A stretch of DNA of 64,000 bases, from the NCBI GenBank assembly GCA_037039685.1, contig JAWNGF010000008.1, positions 1,674,001-1,738,000 of the forward strand, read 5' to 3'. Below, one piece after another: positions 33,420-44,100 of this stretch (position 1 is its first letter; each line of letters opens with the position of its first letter). The position numbers were made by a program, and so were the translations under genes. The notes beneath the pieces were generated by a model. It had not been told where the DNA came from and searched no databases. It saw nothing but the letters and a program-made list of their open reading frames with translations. Source of the stretch: Ceratobasidium sp. AG-K (taxonomy: Eukaryota; Basidiomycota; Agaricomycetes; Cantharellales; Ceratobasidiaceae).

Positions 33420-34382
33420 ATGTCAAGAGCCCCATCACCTAGTCAAGGGGGATTCACCCAAATTTCAGCAACATCCGGACCCGAGGTAGTTGCACATGCA
33501 ATCAATGCCTTAATAGACGAAGTGCGAAAAATTAACGGTCATATTAATGCCTTAAATGGTATCACCTCTACCCTGGAACAGGGAATCGACAATAACATTG
33601 CAGATATCCATGCAATTCAAAATCAAACTGCACAAATTGCACCCCTTCACCAATTAATGAATGCAGTGTCTCAGTCACTTGCAAACCTAGGGGCAACACC
33701 CTCCACCACCGCGTCAACAACCACCCCAGGATACAAACTCAAAATGCATCCCCCAGAAGAATTTTCTGGAGATGTAGATAAATTTGATGAGTTTAAATCG
33801 CAATGTACCTTGTACATAAATCACACGTCGCCACAAGCAACCACAGAACAAAAAATCACTTATATCATGGGCTATTGCAAGGGGCCCGCCTATGTATGGA
33901 TGCAACCTGGAATTGATGTAGACACAGCAAGAAGGGGAGCAACAAATTGGCTACACGACATGGATGAATTCTGGAACGAAATGCAAGCTAGATTTGGCGA
34001 TGTTCACAAGATCGACCGATATAGACAATTATACAAGAAATTGATCCAGAAGAACTCTGTCCAGGATTATCTACGAGACTTCGTCACTTATTCATCGGTA
34101 CTCAGGTACACTGATCGAGTACTTCGTGATGATTTCTATGACGGTCTTAAGGATGAAATCAAGATGGCCATGGTGTCACAGAACTTTAAACCCCACAAAG
34201 TGACAAGGACATTCAACCAAGTTCGCAAAAGAGCCCTGGAAATTGACTCCACGATGAATGCTATTAACGCACCAAAGAAGTTGCAAGGCCCACAAACCAC
34301 CACTTCGAAACAAAGTACTTCAAAGACAACCACAAGTACTCCAAACGCCTCACTAGGTCAAAGATTCAATGTAAACGATTGA
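33420..34382 (+). CDS. gag: Gag capsid-like protein
   Basis: 320 residues. The retrotransposon Gag region is recognisable around YKLKMHPPEEFSGDVDKF and the following ~150 residues (TEQKITYIMGYCKGPAYVW..., NSVQDYLRDFVTYSS). It ends at an in-frame TGA (34380). The zinc-knuckle ORF starts two codons later in the same frame, suggesting that Gag and nucleocapsid were, or still are, one protein made by readthrough or reinitiation. Confidence 0.8.
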   Translation: MSRAPSPSQGGFTQISATSGPEVVAHAINALIDEVRKINGHINALNGITSTLEQGIDNNIADIHAIQNQTAQIAPLHQLMNAVSQSLANLGATPSTTASTTTPGYKLKMHPPEEFSGDVDKFDEFKSQCTLYINHTSPQATTEQKITYIMGYCKGPAYVWMQPGIDVDTARRGATNWLHDMDEFWNEMQARFGDVHKIDRYRQLYKKLIQKNSVQDYLRDFVTYSSVLRYTDRVLRDDFYDGLKDEIKMAMVSQNFKPHKVTRTFNQVRKRALEIDSTMNAINAPKKLQGPQTTTSKQSTSKTTTSTPNASLGQRFNVND

Positions 34383-34388
34383 GTCTTC

Positions 34389-34772
34389 ATGTCAAAACCT
34401 ACAGGGGGGGTACAATATGGCAAAATCTCAAGCATTACCCGAAACACCAAGGGCCGTCCAGTTCCACAGATCTCCTGGGATGATGGGACAAAAGGAAATG
34501 TTCCTTTTGGAGCAATTCAAAGAGACACCCGAACCAGTAACCTCAACGCTCCTACCATCCAAACACCCAAACCGTCCACCCCTGCTAAAGACCCTAATGC
34601 AATGGATCTTGATGGAAAAGGAAAAGGACCAATGATTTGCTTCACCTGCAGCGGCAAGGGACACTCAGCAAGAGTCTGTCCTTCCAAGAACACAGCGTCA
34701 GGATTTGAAGCTCAGATTGAAGAAATCTCTTCAGACATCGAATTGGGAAAAGACGTCACTGAGGCTTATTAA
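34389..34772 (+). CDS. Nucleocapsid-type zinc-knuckle ORF
   Basis: 127 residues with a single CCHC knuckle, CFTCSGKGHSARVC, after a Pro-rich linker. In frame with gag and separated from it only by TGA plus two codons. It ends at 34772, 35 bases before pol, which lies in another frame. Confidence 0.75.
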   Translation: MSKPTGGVQYGKISSITRNTKGRPVPQISWDDGTKGNVPFGAIQRDTRTSNLNAPTIQTPKPSTPAKDPNAMDLDGKGKGPMICFTCSGKGHSARVCPSKNTASGFEAQIEEISSDIELGKDVTEAY

Positions 34773-34807
34773 GGAGCCAAGTACTCGGTGATATATTAGC
34801 TAGTAAT

Positions 34808-37800
34808 ATGGATGAACTAGAAATCATGTCAATATCAAATGAAAATCAATTATATCTTGATTTCACCGCTCATCCACTAGCTACGGCTCCTGGTTCTAAG
34901 TCAGTCAACAGGTCAAAAAGATTCTCTGGACAAGCACTCCTTGACTGCGGCGCAACCTCCTGTTTCATCAACCCTTCCCTAGCAAAAGAAGCAAACCTTC
35001 CCCTTTTGCAACATGAAAAACCCAAGACTCTGCGAGTTATAGACGGACGAGAAGTCTCGTCCGGAAAAGTCACCCACTATACCAAATTCAAACTTGTCAT
35101 GGGAACACATTCCAGTGAAATAGAATGTCATGTTACAAACATTGGAAGACACCCTATCGTACTCGGGATGTCATGGCTCAAGAAACATAACCCACAAATT
35201 AATTGGAAAAATAGGACAATTGCATACACAAGCAAATTCTGCTCAAAAAACTGCCTAGAAGTCCCATCTACGCTCCAAATCGCAGCAGAAACCACATTAC
35301 CAGAGGAATACAAAGAATTCGCAGATGTGTTCGACGAGTCCAGATTAGAGGAACTCCCACCTCACAGGCCAACTGACATTACGCTCAACCTCCTACCAGA
35401 AGCTAAACTAAAGCATGGCCCTATTTACAAAACATCCCCAGCTGAAGACAAAGAAATGAAGAAAGTACTAGAAACCCTTATCCGAAGGGGACACATTCAG
35501 ATTTCTAAGTCTCCTTTGGCTTCCCCGGTTCTGTTTGTCAAAAAACCACATCCTGAAGATCCAAACAACCCAGAATTACGCTTTTGCGTTGACTACAGAT
35601 ATGTGAATTCGCTATGCAAATTCAACGCAAGTGGAATACCTCTATTGGATCAATGGTTAAGGGCCCTAGAAGGATTTGTCATTGGCACCACTCTGGATTT
35701 GGCACAAGGATTCCATCAAACCCGAATAGCAGCGGGCCATGAATGGAAAACAGCATTCAAAACTCAATACGGCATGTACGAATGGAAAGTCATGCCCTTC
35801 GGTCTCAAAAACGCCCCATCAAGCTTCCAGTCCCTAATGAACTCTATATTCAGAGACATTATGGGGGTTTTCGTACTTGTATACATTGATGATATCTTTG
35901 TTTTTTCCAAACGAGTCGAAGATCATCCAGGACACATGAAAGAGGTGCTAAGAAGACTAAGGGAACACAAGTTGATTGCAAAATTGAGGAAATGCAAGTT
36001 CCACCAAACCAAACTGGACTGGGTAGGATTGGTCATTTCCAATAAAGGAATCGAAACGGATCAGGAAAAGGTCACAGCGGCTATGAATTGGAAAGCTCCC
36101 AAAAATGTCAAACAAGTTCAAGAATTCCTAGGATTCGTCAATTTCTATCGAAGATTCATTCAAGACTTTGCCGGCAAAGCCAGACCCCTGTACAACCTAC
36201 TTAAGAAGGATCAGAAGTGGCAGTGGACAAGCAAAGAACAAGAGGCCATGAATGCGCTAAAAGGAGCTCTTAAGATGGCACCTGTAATGATGCAACCCGA
36301 TCAGAATAAGGAATTTTTCCTTGAGACAGATGCGTTGGGATTTGCCACAGGAGCAGTTTTATCTCAGAAGGATGAAGAAGGGAAATTACACCCTGTAGCT
36401 TTCCTCTCTAAATCACTAAATCCGGCTGAGCGAAACTATGACATTTTCGACAAAGAACTATTGGCAATAATTAGAGCTTTCAAAGAATGGCGGCACCTAC
36501 TTCAAGGAACAGAAAAAGCCATTCAAGTGATGACAGATCACAAAAATTTGGAATACTTCTCATCATCCAAGCAGTTGAATCAACGCCAAATCCGCTGGAT
36601 GAATTTCTTGGTAGACTTCAACTTCCAAATCTTGTACAGGCCAGGAAGCCAAAACAAAAAGGCAGACATTCTCTCGAGGCGATATGACCTGGAACCTTTG
36701 GGGGGGGTAGAGAACCAAGTCCTCCTCAAACCAGACATTTTCATTTTGGCTATTACCCCAGACCAGGAGATCAACGATCTAATCAGAGAAGCAACCCTTG
36801 AAGATCCCAGATTAGAGGAAGCCCACAATAAGCTGAGAAACGGAGAAAAAGTCAAAGATTGGGAATACAGAGAAGGACTCCTAATGTTCAAAGGGAAGAT
36901 CTTTGTCCCCAAGGATGAAACCATCAGAAACCTGATATTGGAATCGCGCCATGACAATATTACAGCTGGGCATCCTGGACAAGCAAGAACATTAGAATTG
37001 GTCTCAAGAACTTACTACTGGCCGACCATGAAGAAATTTGTCAACTCCTATGTGTCACACTGCAAAACATGCATTCGAATTAAACCATCAAACCAACTCC
37101 CCACAGGACTACTGCGTCCTTTACATATCCCTGAGAGACCCTGGGAAGAGATCTCCTATGACATGATTGTAGGGCTCCCAGAATCAGAAGGATATGACGC
37201 AATCTTGACAGTGGTAGATCGGTTCTCCAAGATGGCACACTATCTCCCTTGCAAATCAACGGCCACAGCAGTAGACATAGCCAATATCTTCATTGCAAAC
37301 ATTTGGAAACTTCACGGCACCCCAAAAGCAACAGTCTCGGATAGAGGATCCACTTTCAACTCAAAGTTCATTAGGCATTTGTACAAACGGTTGGACGTAA
37401 AACCTACCTTCAGCACAGCCTACCATCCAAGGACAGATGGACAGTCAGAACGAGCAAACCAAGTTGTTGAAATCTTTATCAGGGCTTTTGTCAACCATAG
37501 GCAAAACGACTGGGTGGCCCTACTCCCTATGGCAGAATTTGCTTACAACAATGGAATTCAAGCATCCACTGGCAAAACCCCTTTCCAAATCTGCCAGGGT
37601 TTCAATCCTAGAATGAACATCGGGGAAGAATCAGACTATACTGTTCCTGAAGCTGATGCCCATGCGGAATTCCTGTTGAAAGGATACGACGAAGTCAAAG
37701 CTGCCCTCATCCTAGCGAATCAGTCCTATAAATACTACTTTGATAAAGGAGCCAAAGAACCAGAAGAGATAAACCCGGGGGATAAAGTCTGGCTTAATCA

Positions 37801-38206
37801 TCAAAATATTTCCACAGATAGACCCTCAGTAAAACTCTCCCACAAAGTTTTAGGCCCTTACAAAGTAATGGAAAAAGTAGGAACTCATGCCTTTAGACTG
37901 GAATTACCAAAATCAATGAAAGTTCATCCTGTCTTCCACGTCATGCTGCTCAAGAAATTCCACTCTGATCCCCACGGCCGCGAACCTGCTCAACCACCCC
38001 CTATTGTCACACAAGATGGAGAAGAAGAATGGGAAGTCGAAGAGATCCTTAATTCCAAGAAAATCCGTCGTCAACTCCACTATTACGTTAAGTGGAAAGG
38101 ATACTCTCATGCAGACAACTCTTGGCAGCCAAAGGAAGATCTCAAGAACGCTCCTGAACTGGTTGATAAATTTCACAAACTCCACCCCACCACGCCAGGC
38201 CCTTAG
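34808..38206 (+). CDS. pol: Pol polyprotein with chromodomain
   Basis: 1,132 residues, uninterrupted. Aspartic protease DCGATSCF (Asp about residue 46). Reverse transcriptase with FCVDYR, TLDLAQGFHQ and YIDDIFVF (about residue 360). RNase H with LETDALGFATGAVLS. Integrase with the HHCC finger (AGHPGQARTLEL ... HCKTCIRIK) and a DDE core (Asp in TVVDRFSKM and SDRGSTF, Glu in TDGQSERANQ). A C-terminal chromodomain YYVKWKGYSHADNSW (about residue 1090) marks it as a chromovirus and may guide insertion to certain chromatin. Every catalytic motif is present. Confidence 0.93.
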   Translation: MDELEIMSISNENQLYLDFTAHPLATAPGSKSVNRSKRFSGQALLDCGATSCFINPSLAKEANLPLLQHEKPKTLRVIDGREVSSGKVTHYTKFKLVMGTHSSEIECHVTNIGRHPIVLGMSWLKKHNPQINWKNRTIAYTSKFCSKNCLEVPSTLQIAAETTLPEEYKEFADVFDESRLEELPPHRPTDITLNLLPEAKLKHGPIYKTSPAEDKEMKKVLETLIRRGHIQISKSPLASPVLFVKKPHPEDPNNPELRFCVDYRYVNSLCKFNASGIPLLDQWLRALEGFVIGTTLDLAQGFHQTRIAAGHEWKTAFKTQYGMYEWKVMPFGLKNAPSSFQSLMNSIFRDIMGVFVLVYIDDIFVFSKRVEDHPGHMKEVLRRLREHKLIAKLRKCKFHQTKLDWVGLVISNKGIETDQEKVTAAMNWKAPKNVKQVQEFLGFVNFYRRFIQDFAGKARPLYNLLKKDQKWQWTSKEQEAMNALKGALKMAPVMMQPDQNKEFFLETDALGFATGAVLSQKDEEGKLHPVAFLSKSLNPAERNYDIFDKELLAIIRAFKEWRHLLQGTEKAIQVMTDHKNLEYFSSSKQLNQRQIRWMNFLVDFNFQILYRPGSQNKKADILSRRYDLEPLGGVENQVLLKPDIFILAITPDQEINDLIREATLEDPRLEEAHNKLRNGEKVKDWEYREGLLMFKGKIFVPKDETIRNLILESRHDNITAGHPGQARTLELVSRTYYWPTMKKFVNSYVSHCKTCIRIKPSNQLPTGLLRPLHIPERPWEEISYDMIVGLPESEGYDAILTVVDRFSKMAHYLPCKSTATAVDIANIFIANIWKLHGTPKATVSDRGSTFNSKFIRHLYKRLDVKPTFSTAYHPRTDGQSERANQVVEIFIRAFVNHRQNDWVALLPMAEFAYNNGIQASTGKTPFQICQGFNPRMNIGEESDYTVPEADAHAEFLLKGYDEVKAALILANQSYKYYFDKGAKEPEEINPGDKVWLNHQNISTDRPSVKLSHKVLGPYKVMEKVGTHAFRLELPKSMKVHPVFHVMLLKKFHSDPHGREPAQPPPIVTQDGEEEWEVEEILNSKKIRRQLHYYVKWKGYSHADNSWQPKEDLKNAPELVDKFHKLHPTTPGP

Positions 38207-38216
38207 GAGGGGGTAA

Positions 38217-38620
38217 TGTCATGAGCTAACTAAGCTCAGACATTTTATTCTGATTTTATATCTTTTTTTCCGAACACTTTCCTTTTTTGGTACAAATGTC
38301 CTCTGGCGCTTAACTTGTATCATGTGATGTATTTGTCTTTTCATTTGATATTGGTGATGCTTCCGGAACTTCCAGAATGACGAGTCATATCTCTTATCTC
38401 GGTTGTACTCGGCTTTCCCACACTGATAGATGATGACGTGGCACTGATCCCTCATGTATATAAACCCAGAGGTCAAGCCGGTTAACAACAAGGCTTGACC
38501 TCCTCTCCACTAGGACTTGCTCAAATCAAATCCTCTTACTATCACTACTCCTTGGGTTCTAAGACTTGTCTAAGTCAAACCCCTTAACCCTTATATACCT
38601 AATTGACCCAAGTCGGGACA
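38217..38620 (+). repeat. 3' LTR of the chromovirus
   Basis: 404 bp, equal in length to the 5' LTR, with three differences seen (in CTCGGC against CTCAGC, AACAACAAG against AACGACAAG, and GTCAAACC against GTCGAACC). Followed by the CATAC target duplication. Confidence 0.92.
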
Positions 38621-38625
38621 CATAC

Positions 38626-39082
38626 CCTCTGGGGTATTGATCAGACTGAGCAAGCGCAGCAGCTTATCTACAAGCCCGAGTCGAATCTGATGGCTTCAGC
38701 TGTACGAGTCGGGCCGGCGCGTGCTGGTCAACTATCCTGGACGGGCACCGTAGCATGGTAGTGCTGGTCCGGTCTGTGCTTGCGTCCTTGTGCCACTATA
38801 TCCTTTCTTGTTTCATGCCTTGAGTGTCTATAAAGTAGCAGCTTTTCCCCAAAATTTATCCTGTAGTCCGTGGTGTAGAATGTATTGTGTTCATATTCTC
38901 CTTTCATCGTCACCTTTGGGATCGTGACAATCATTTATGATGGAGGAAGTGGCTAGGCAAGTGGCTATCAAGGTGGACTCAAATGGGGTGGCGTTGGCAT
39001 CGTCATCTGGACCTAGTTGATGAACACAGAAGGTGTTGATAACATCCTCTAGGATGGACTCTATGGACAAGGGGGTTCTAGA
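38626..39082 (+). pseudogene. Repeat unit A right part, then unit B left part
   Basis: 38626 to about 38935 continues unit A after the gypsy element. From about 38936 a second tandem unit starts (similar to 31420-31580: GGxxTTGGxATCGTCATCTGG, then the AGAxGGTGTTG and CTCTxGGATGG blocks). It is cut at GGGGGTTCTAGA (39071-39082) by the LINE. It is not translatable as a continuous frame. Confidence 0.5.
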
Positions 39083-39230
39083 GAACGACCACAGCCGGCA
39101 CCTTCAGGACCCTGTCCTCTCCCGACTATCTCGTTTTTCTTTGTCTTTTCTCGTCTCACTACTTGTCTTTTCTTTCTGCTTGCCGTGCCTCCTACCTCGG
39201 TAGACCTGGCTCCAATTTTGGTTCGTCTCA

Positions 39231-41171
39231 ATGTCTAGAGACGCCAGAAGAAAAGCCCCCGCCTCGATGAGGAGTGCTTCAGCTAGCTCAACAAGAGACC
39301 CTGACCTGCCTGAAGACCCCGCACACCCCCCGCATGCGCTTCCAGAATCGATCTCCACCTCTCGTAAACTGTTACACGAACACAAATTCATCAGCAAGCA
39401 AAACAAAGAAGTCTCCATTTACACTTTGATCGGCATCCTATCCAGGGCGGTTCGCCTACCTGGGGTAGCTGTCCATCCCGCATCCATCATCGAATCAGTC
39501 ACCCACCTCCTCCCGGAGGTTCATATGAAGGCTCAGGCCGGATCAGACAGGTCTACCGACATTCTTGCCAAACTGGAGGAGATGTCTAATCAGATCGCCG
39601 CTTTGGGCTCTCTCGACAAAAAGTTAGCCCCCCTCTGTGACTCACTATCTGGGGTCCAAGAAAGTGTGGCCCGAGCAGAAAGCAGCGCTGCCGATGCCGA
39701 GAAGAGCATGCAAGCCCTACACGAGAGCCTCAGCTGGAAGTCGACCCCCACCCCAGACACACCCTCCGCCCAGCCCCCAGCCGTCGAACCAGTCCCAGGC
39801 AAGTTCTCCAACAGTGGTATGCACCCGGATAGACAAGCCCGCCTATCGAGCCGCTCAGTCACTTTTGCCAGCGTCACTGGCCAACCCCCTACCAGGCCAC
39901 CCCCGGCACCCAAACGCGCCCCTCAGCTTAGTGAGCAATCGCTAGCCCTTACCCGCAGAGTCTTGGTCCAGCCTAAGGGGGATGCCGCGCGGGAAGCCCT
40001 CTCCAATATAACCTCCCAAGAGCTAGTCGCCAAAGCCAAGTTTGCAGCAGAAGCAGCCTGGAAGGAGCTGAAGAGCACAGATTTCGCCAGGAAAGCAGGC
40101 CGTCTCACCAAACCCACACTCAATTTCAAAACTGCGATCAGACTACCCAGAGGAGGAATCAAATATGCAATGGAAACAGCGGAGCAAGCGAGCTGGCTGA
40201 GCATGGGCCCAGTAGCCAAGGCTTTTGAACAAGGTTTTGGCAGCGATATAAAATGCAAGGGGCAGCACGCCATCGTCAAGATCGAGCGGGTCACCACCAT
40301 CTTCAGAGTAGACCAGGAAGACGCAACTGGCGCTGTTGAACGTGAGAATGGCCTAGACACCGGGGACATCCTATCGGTCTCCTGGTTCAAACCCCTAGCC
40401 AGGCGTGCAACTGGCCAACCCTACGCAGTCTTGAAGGCGGAACTCAGGTCTATGGACGTTGCAGACAGGCTCATCAGTAAGGGTGGCAGAATCGAGTTTG
40501 CCCCCGTCCAGATCAGGCGGCTTGAGGAGGACCCCATACAATGCCTGAAATGCCAGAAATATGGTCATCTGGCAGCAAAATGCGAGGAATCAGGAGATAC
40601 GTGCAGCCACTGCGGAGGAGGCCATAGGTTCTCAAACTGCGACAAGAAGGAGTTGAAACACTGTGTCAGCTGCGAAACAGACACCCACTGCTCTTGGGAC
40701 CGACAATGCCCCGCCTTCCAAGCAGCACGCAACCGGCTCAACGAGCGCAAGCCAGACAACCGGCGGCGCTTTTTCAACCCTACCCCACCAGCAGCGCCCG
40801 TTGACAAGCCGGCTCCCTTCTTCAGCTTCAGGGGTCCATTCCAGGGATATGGTGACGATGAGCTACTCCCGCCGCGCGCCTACGGGTCCTCCAACCAGCT
40901 CCGCCAGACTACCATTTACAATCGTCTACACCCGCGCATAACCATCCGTGATGACTCGCCAAGCCAGCCCGCAGTTTCTACCTGGGGGAACGGCTCTGCC
41001 TCAGAAGCTGACTGGGATATCAGTGAGCCCCCTGTTGGGCCATCTGCCGGGGCGGAAGATGTCGCAGAGTCACCCAGGTTCCCGCTTACCAGGGCGCGCC
41101 GCCACTCCGTCTCATCAGCGTCAGACACTACTACCGCCACCGTGAGGGCGTTGACCCCCACTCATATTTAA
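39231..41171 (+). CDS. LINE ORF1, RNA-binding zinc-knuckle protein
   Basis: 646 residues. An Ala/Pro-rich N-terminal half with a short coiled coil (VQESVARAESSAADAEKS) is followed by a central RRM-like region and three Cys/His knuckles: CLKCQKYGHLAAKC (about residue 437), CSHCGGGHRFSNC and CVSCETDTHCSWDRQC. It packages element RNA. Its stop overlaps the ORF2 start as TAATG at 41169-41173. Confidence 0.85.
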   Translation: MSRDARRKAPASMRSASASSTRDPDLPEDPAHPPHALPESISTSRKLLHEHKFISKQNKEVSIYTLIGILSRAVRLPGVAVHPASIIESVTHLLPEVHMKAQAGSDRSTDILAKLEEMSNQIAALGSLDKKLAPLCDSLSGVQESVARAESSAADAEKSMQALHESLSWKSTPTPDTPSAQPPAVEPVPGKFSNSGMHPDRQARLSSRSVTFASVTGQPPTRPPPAPKRAPQLSEQSLALTRRVLVQPKGDAAREALSNITSQELVAKAKFAAEAAWKELKSTDFARKAGRLTKPTLNFKTAIRLPRGGIKYAMETAEQASWLSMGPVAKAFEQGFGSDIKCKGQHAIVKIERVTTIFRVDQEDATGAVERENGLDTGDILSVSWFKPLARRATGQPYAVLKAELRSMDVADRLISKGGRIEFAPVQIRRLEEDPIQCLKCQKYGHLAAKCEESGDTCSHCGGGHRFSNCDKKELKHCVSCETDTHCSWDRQCPAFQAARNRLNERKPDNRRRFFNPTPPAAPVDKPAPFFSFRGPFQGYGDDELLPPRAYGSSNQLRQTTIYNRLHPRITIRDDSPSQPAVSTWGNGSASEADWDISEPPVGPSAGAEDVAESPRFPLTRARRHSVSSASDTTTATVRALTPTHI

Positions 41172-44100
41172 TGAGTGAGACTCCAGAACCTTACTTCAAG
41201 GGCAAAGAGTTGGTCTTGTGGCAACTCAACGTAAACAAGTCCTGCGAGGCACAGCTAGCTTTCATTCACGACCCGAGGATTATATCTGCCTCTATACTTG
41301 CCTTTCAAGAACCGTACCTTGACCACTTTAATAACTCGCGAATCCCAGCTGGCTGGAGACCCATATACCCGTCCACACACCTCACAGACAACGCCCCACG
41401 CTCACGCTCAATGATGGCCATACACCCTATGCTGCTTACGAATGGATGGGAACAAGTGGAGTGCCCGTGCCCCGACATCACCGCGGTGCGGCTGCGCACA
41501 AGTCTAGGGTCAATCCTTGTCCTGAACATATACAACCCCTGCGAGCGAAACTCCTCTCTGCCCCCAATTCATTCGATCCTCTCTGGCACTGCGCCAGACG
41601 AAAAATGCATCTTGCTCGGGGATATGAACCGCCACCACCCCATGTGGGACGAAGACCAGAACTCGCACCTCTTCACAACTGCCAACCTGGACCTCGCCCA
41701 AACACTCATCGAACTCACTGGCACCTTCGACCTCCAGATGGCCCTCCCTAAAGATACCCCAACGCTGCAGTCCACGTCCACAAAAAACTACACTAGACCC
41801 GACAATGTATTTCTGTCGGCGGATCTCCTGGACAACCTTACCGCGTGCGACACGGCCCCGGAGAGACGACCACCCCGCACGGATCACCTTCCCATTTGCA
41901 CTCGAATCCAGGTCACCCCGGCGAGAGTATACCCCCCATTGCGGCTCAACTTCAAGGATGGGGACTGGGACACGTACAGGACAGAATTAGAGACACGCCT
42001 GCAGGGCCTACCAGGGCGGAGAAGGATCCGATCGCAGAGCGAACTCGACACGCGAGTGGAGAAACTCACGCAAGCCATCCGGGACGCAGCCTCGGCATCC
42101 ATGCCCCGCTCTGAAATCTGCCCGTACACGAAACGCTGGTGGTCAAAAAGGCTCACGCGACTCCGACGCAGCGTCAAGGTAGCGGCGAGGCAATCGTACC
42201 GCCACAGGCGATCGCCAGACCACCCTTGCCATGAGGAGCACCGGAGGGCGAGAAACATCTACACGCAGCAGATCAAGGATTCAAAGCGGGAACATTGGGA
42301 ATGTTTTCTGGAAAAGCTGGACGAGGAGAGCATATGGACGGCCTCGCGTTATGTCAGCAGTAACCCGTCGGATGGGGGCCGGGCCAGAGTCCCAAACCTC
42401 AGCTACACAGACACCGAAGGGAGTTCAGCGTCCGCCAGTGACAACGCCACAAAAAGCCGGGTTCTGCTCGACGCCTTCTTCCCAGCGCCCCCCGTCACCC
42501 CAGTATTGCCAAGCCCCAGTCCGCCAACCCCGGTCTGCGACCTGCCAGATCTTACCAACGAAGATATCCAAAGGGCGATCAAAGCCCTGAAGCCTTTCAA
42601 GGCCTCTGGACCGGATGGCCTGCCAGCCTGCCTCTACAAGTACGCCCCTGAGAGACTAGTCGACCACCTCATCCCGATCTTCCGCGCCTCTCTTCGACTC
42701 GGAATCTACCCTGCGCTGTGGAGGCAATCCCGCACCGTCGTACTCAGGAAGCCTGGCAAGCCGAACTACACGATCCCGAAAGCCTACCGTCCCATAGCTC
42801 TACTCAACGTCTCCAGCAAGATCTTGTCGGCATGCGTCGCCTACCGTCTCAACACCCTCGCCGAAAAGCACCACTGGCTACCGGATCACCACTTTGGCGG
42901 CCGGGCAGGCAGAACGACCACAGACGCGCTCCATCTCCTCGTCCAAACTGTAAAGGATGCGTGGGCTAGAGGGCAGGTTGCCTCGGCTCTGTTCCTTGAC
43001 GTGAAAGGCGCCTTCCCACACGCGGTCCCTACCCGCCTGGCTGAAAACATGCGAGCCGTCGGTGTACCCGAACCATACATTGTCTGGATGCTAGCGAAGC
43101 TCGAGGGTCGCACAACGTGTCTTGCCTTTGACGACTACGAATCGGAGCAACTGCCGGTCCTTAACGGAATAGACCAGGGATGTCCCTTGTCGGTAATCTT
43201 CTACCTCCTGTACAACAGCGGACTCGTCCGAGTGGCCAGGGAGAAAGCCAGGGAACGGTGTTTAGGCTACATCGATGATATTACATACGTCGTTTGGGGG
43301 AAAACCTTTGAGGATACGCACGCGATGTTGGAGGATATGATGGAGCGGCCTGGAGGCGCGATGGAATGGTCCCGTACACACCACTCGGAGTTCGAGCTTG
43401 ACAAGACCGCCTGTATCGACTTTGCAACCAGAAAAGGGTTACCTCGACCAGAACTCACTATCGGCCCACACTCGATTACCCCTTCCCGCATACACACCCT
43501 TCTGGGGGTCTGCCTAGATCAAGAGCTGAGGTGGAAGGACCAGGCCAACAACGCGCTCGCAAAGGGAATGGCGTGGGTCTCGCAGCTCGGAAGGCTAGCC
43601 CGTTTCTCCTACGGAGCCTCTCCAGCAATCGTCCAACGGCTATACCTCAGCGTGGCCGTCCCGCGTTTCACGTACGCCGCCGATGTGTGGTTCACGCCAG
43701 TCACCCTAAGCGACACCCCAGGGAAGAAAGGGCGTGGATCAATTGGCACAGCGAAGCGTCTGGCTCGCATACAGAACGTCGCTACCAGAGTAGTTTTGGG
43801 GGCCATGCGCTCTACTCCAACCGACATGCTCGACGCTTTCGCCTCCCTCCTCCCGATGCACCTCCGACTCAACGATGTATGCCACCGCGCCGCCACACGT
43901 CTAGCCTCGAGCCCGGCCGAACACCCGCTAGCCAAGTCAGTGACAAAATGTTTCAGGGGAAGAAGGAAACACGTACCGCCTTTACAAGCTATCCTCCAGT
44001 TCGCAAACTGCAGACCCGCAGACATCGAGAAACGCTCCCTACAATTGGCAAGAGCGGCGCGAGGGTGCGGGGTCACTTTCCCAGCCAAGACAGACGCCAA

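Larger units (their letters stand above)
31693..38620 (+). mobile_element. Ty3/gypsy chromovirus, complete with two LTRs
   Basis: A 6,928-bp element bounded by TGT...ACA LTRs of equal length (404 bp) and a 5-bp target duplication CATAC (31688-31692 and 38621-38625). Internal order: leader, coiled-coil ORF, gag, zinc-knuckle ORF, pol (protease, RT, RNase H, integrase, chromodomain). A polypurine stretch (GGAGGGGG) precedes the 3' LTR. The LTRs differ at three sites that I could find, so the insertion is recent. The first ORF needs a frame change and gag is followed by an in-frame TGA, so some host or element trick, or loss of function, is implied. Confidence 0.93.
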
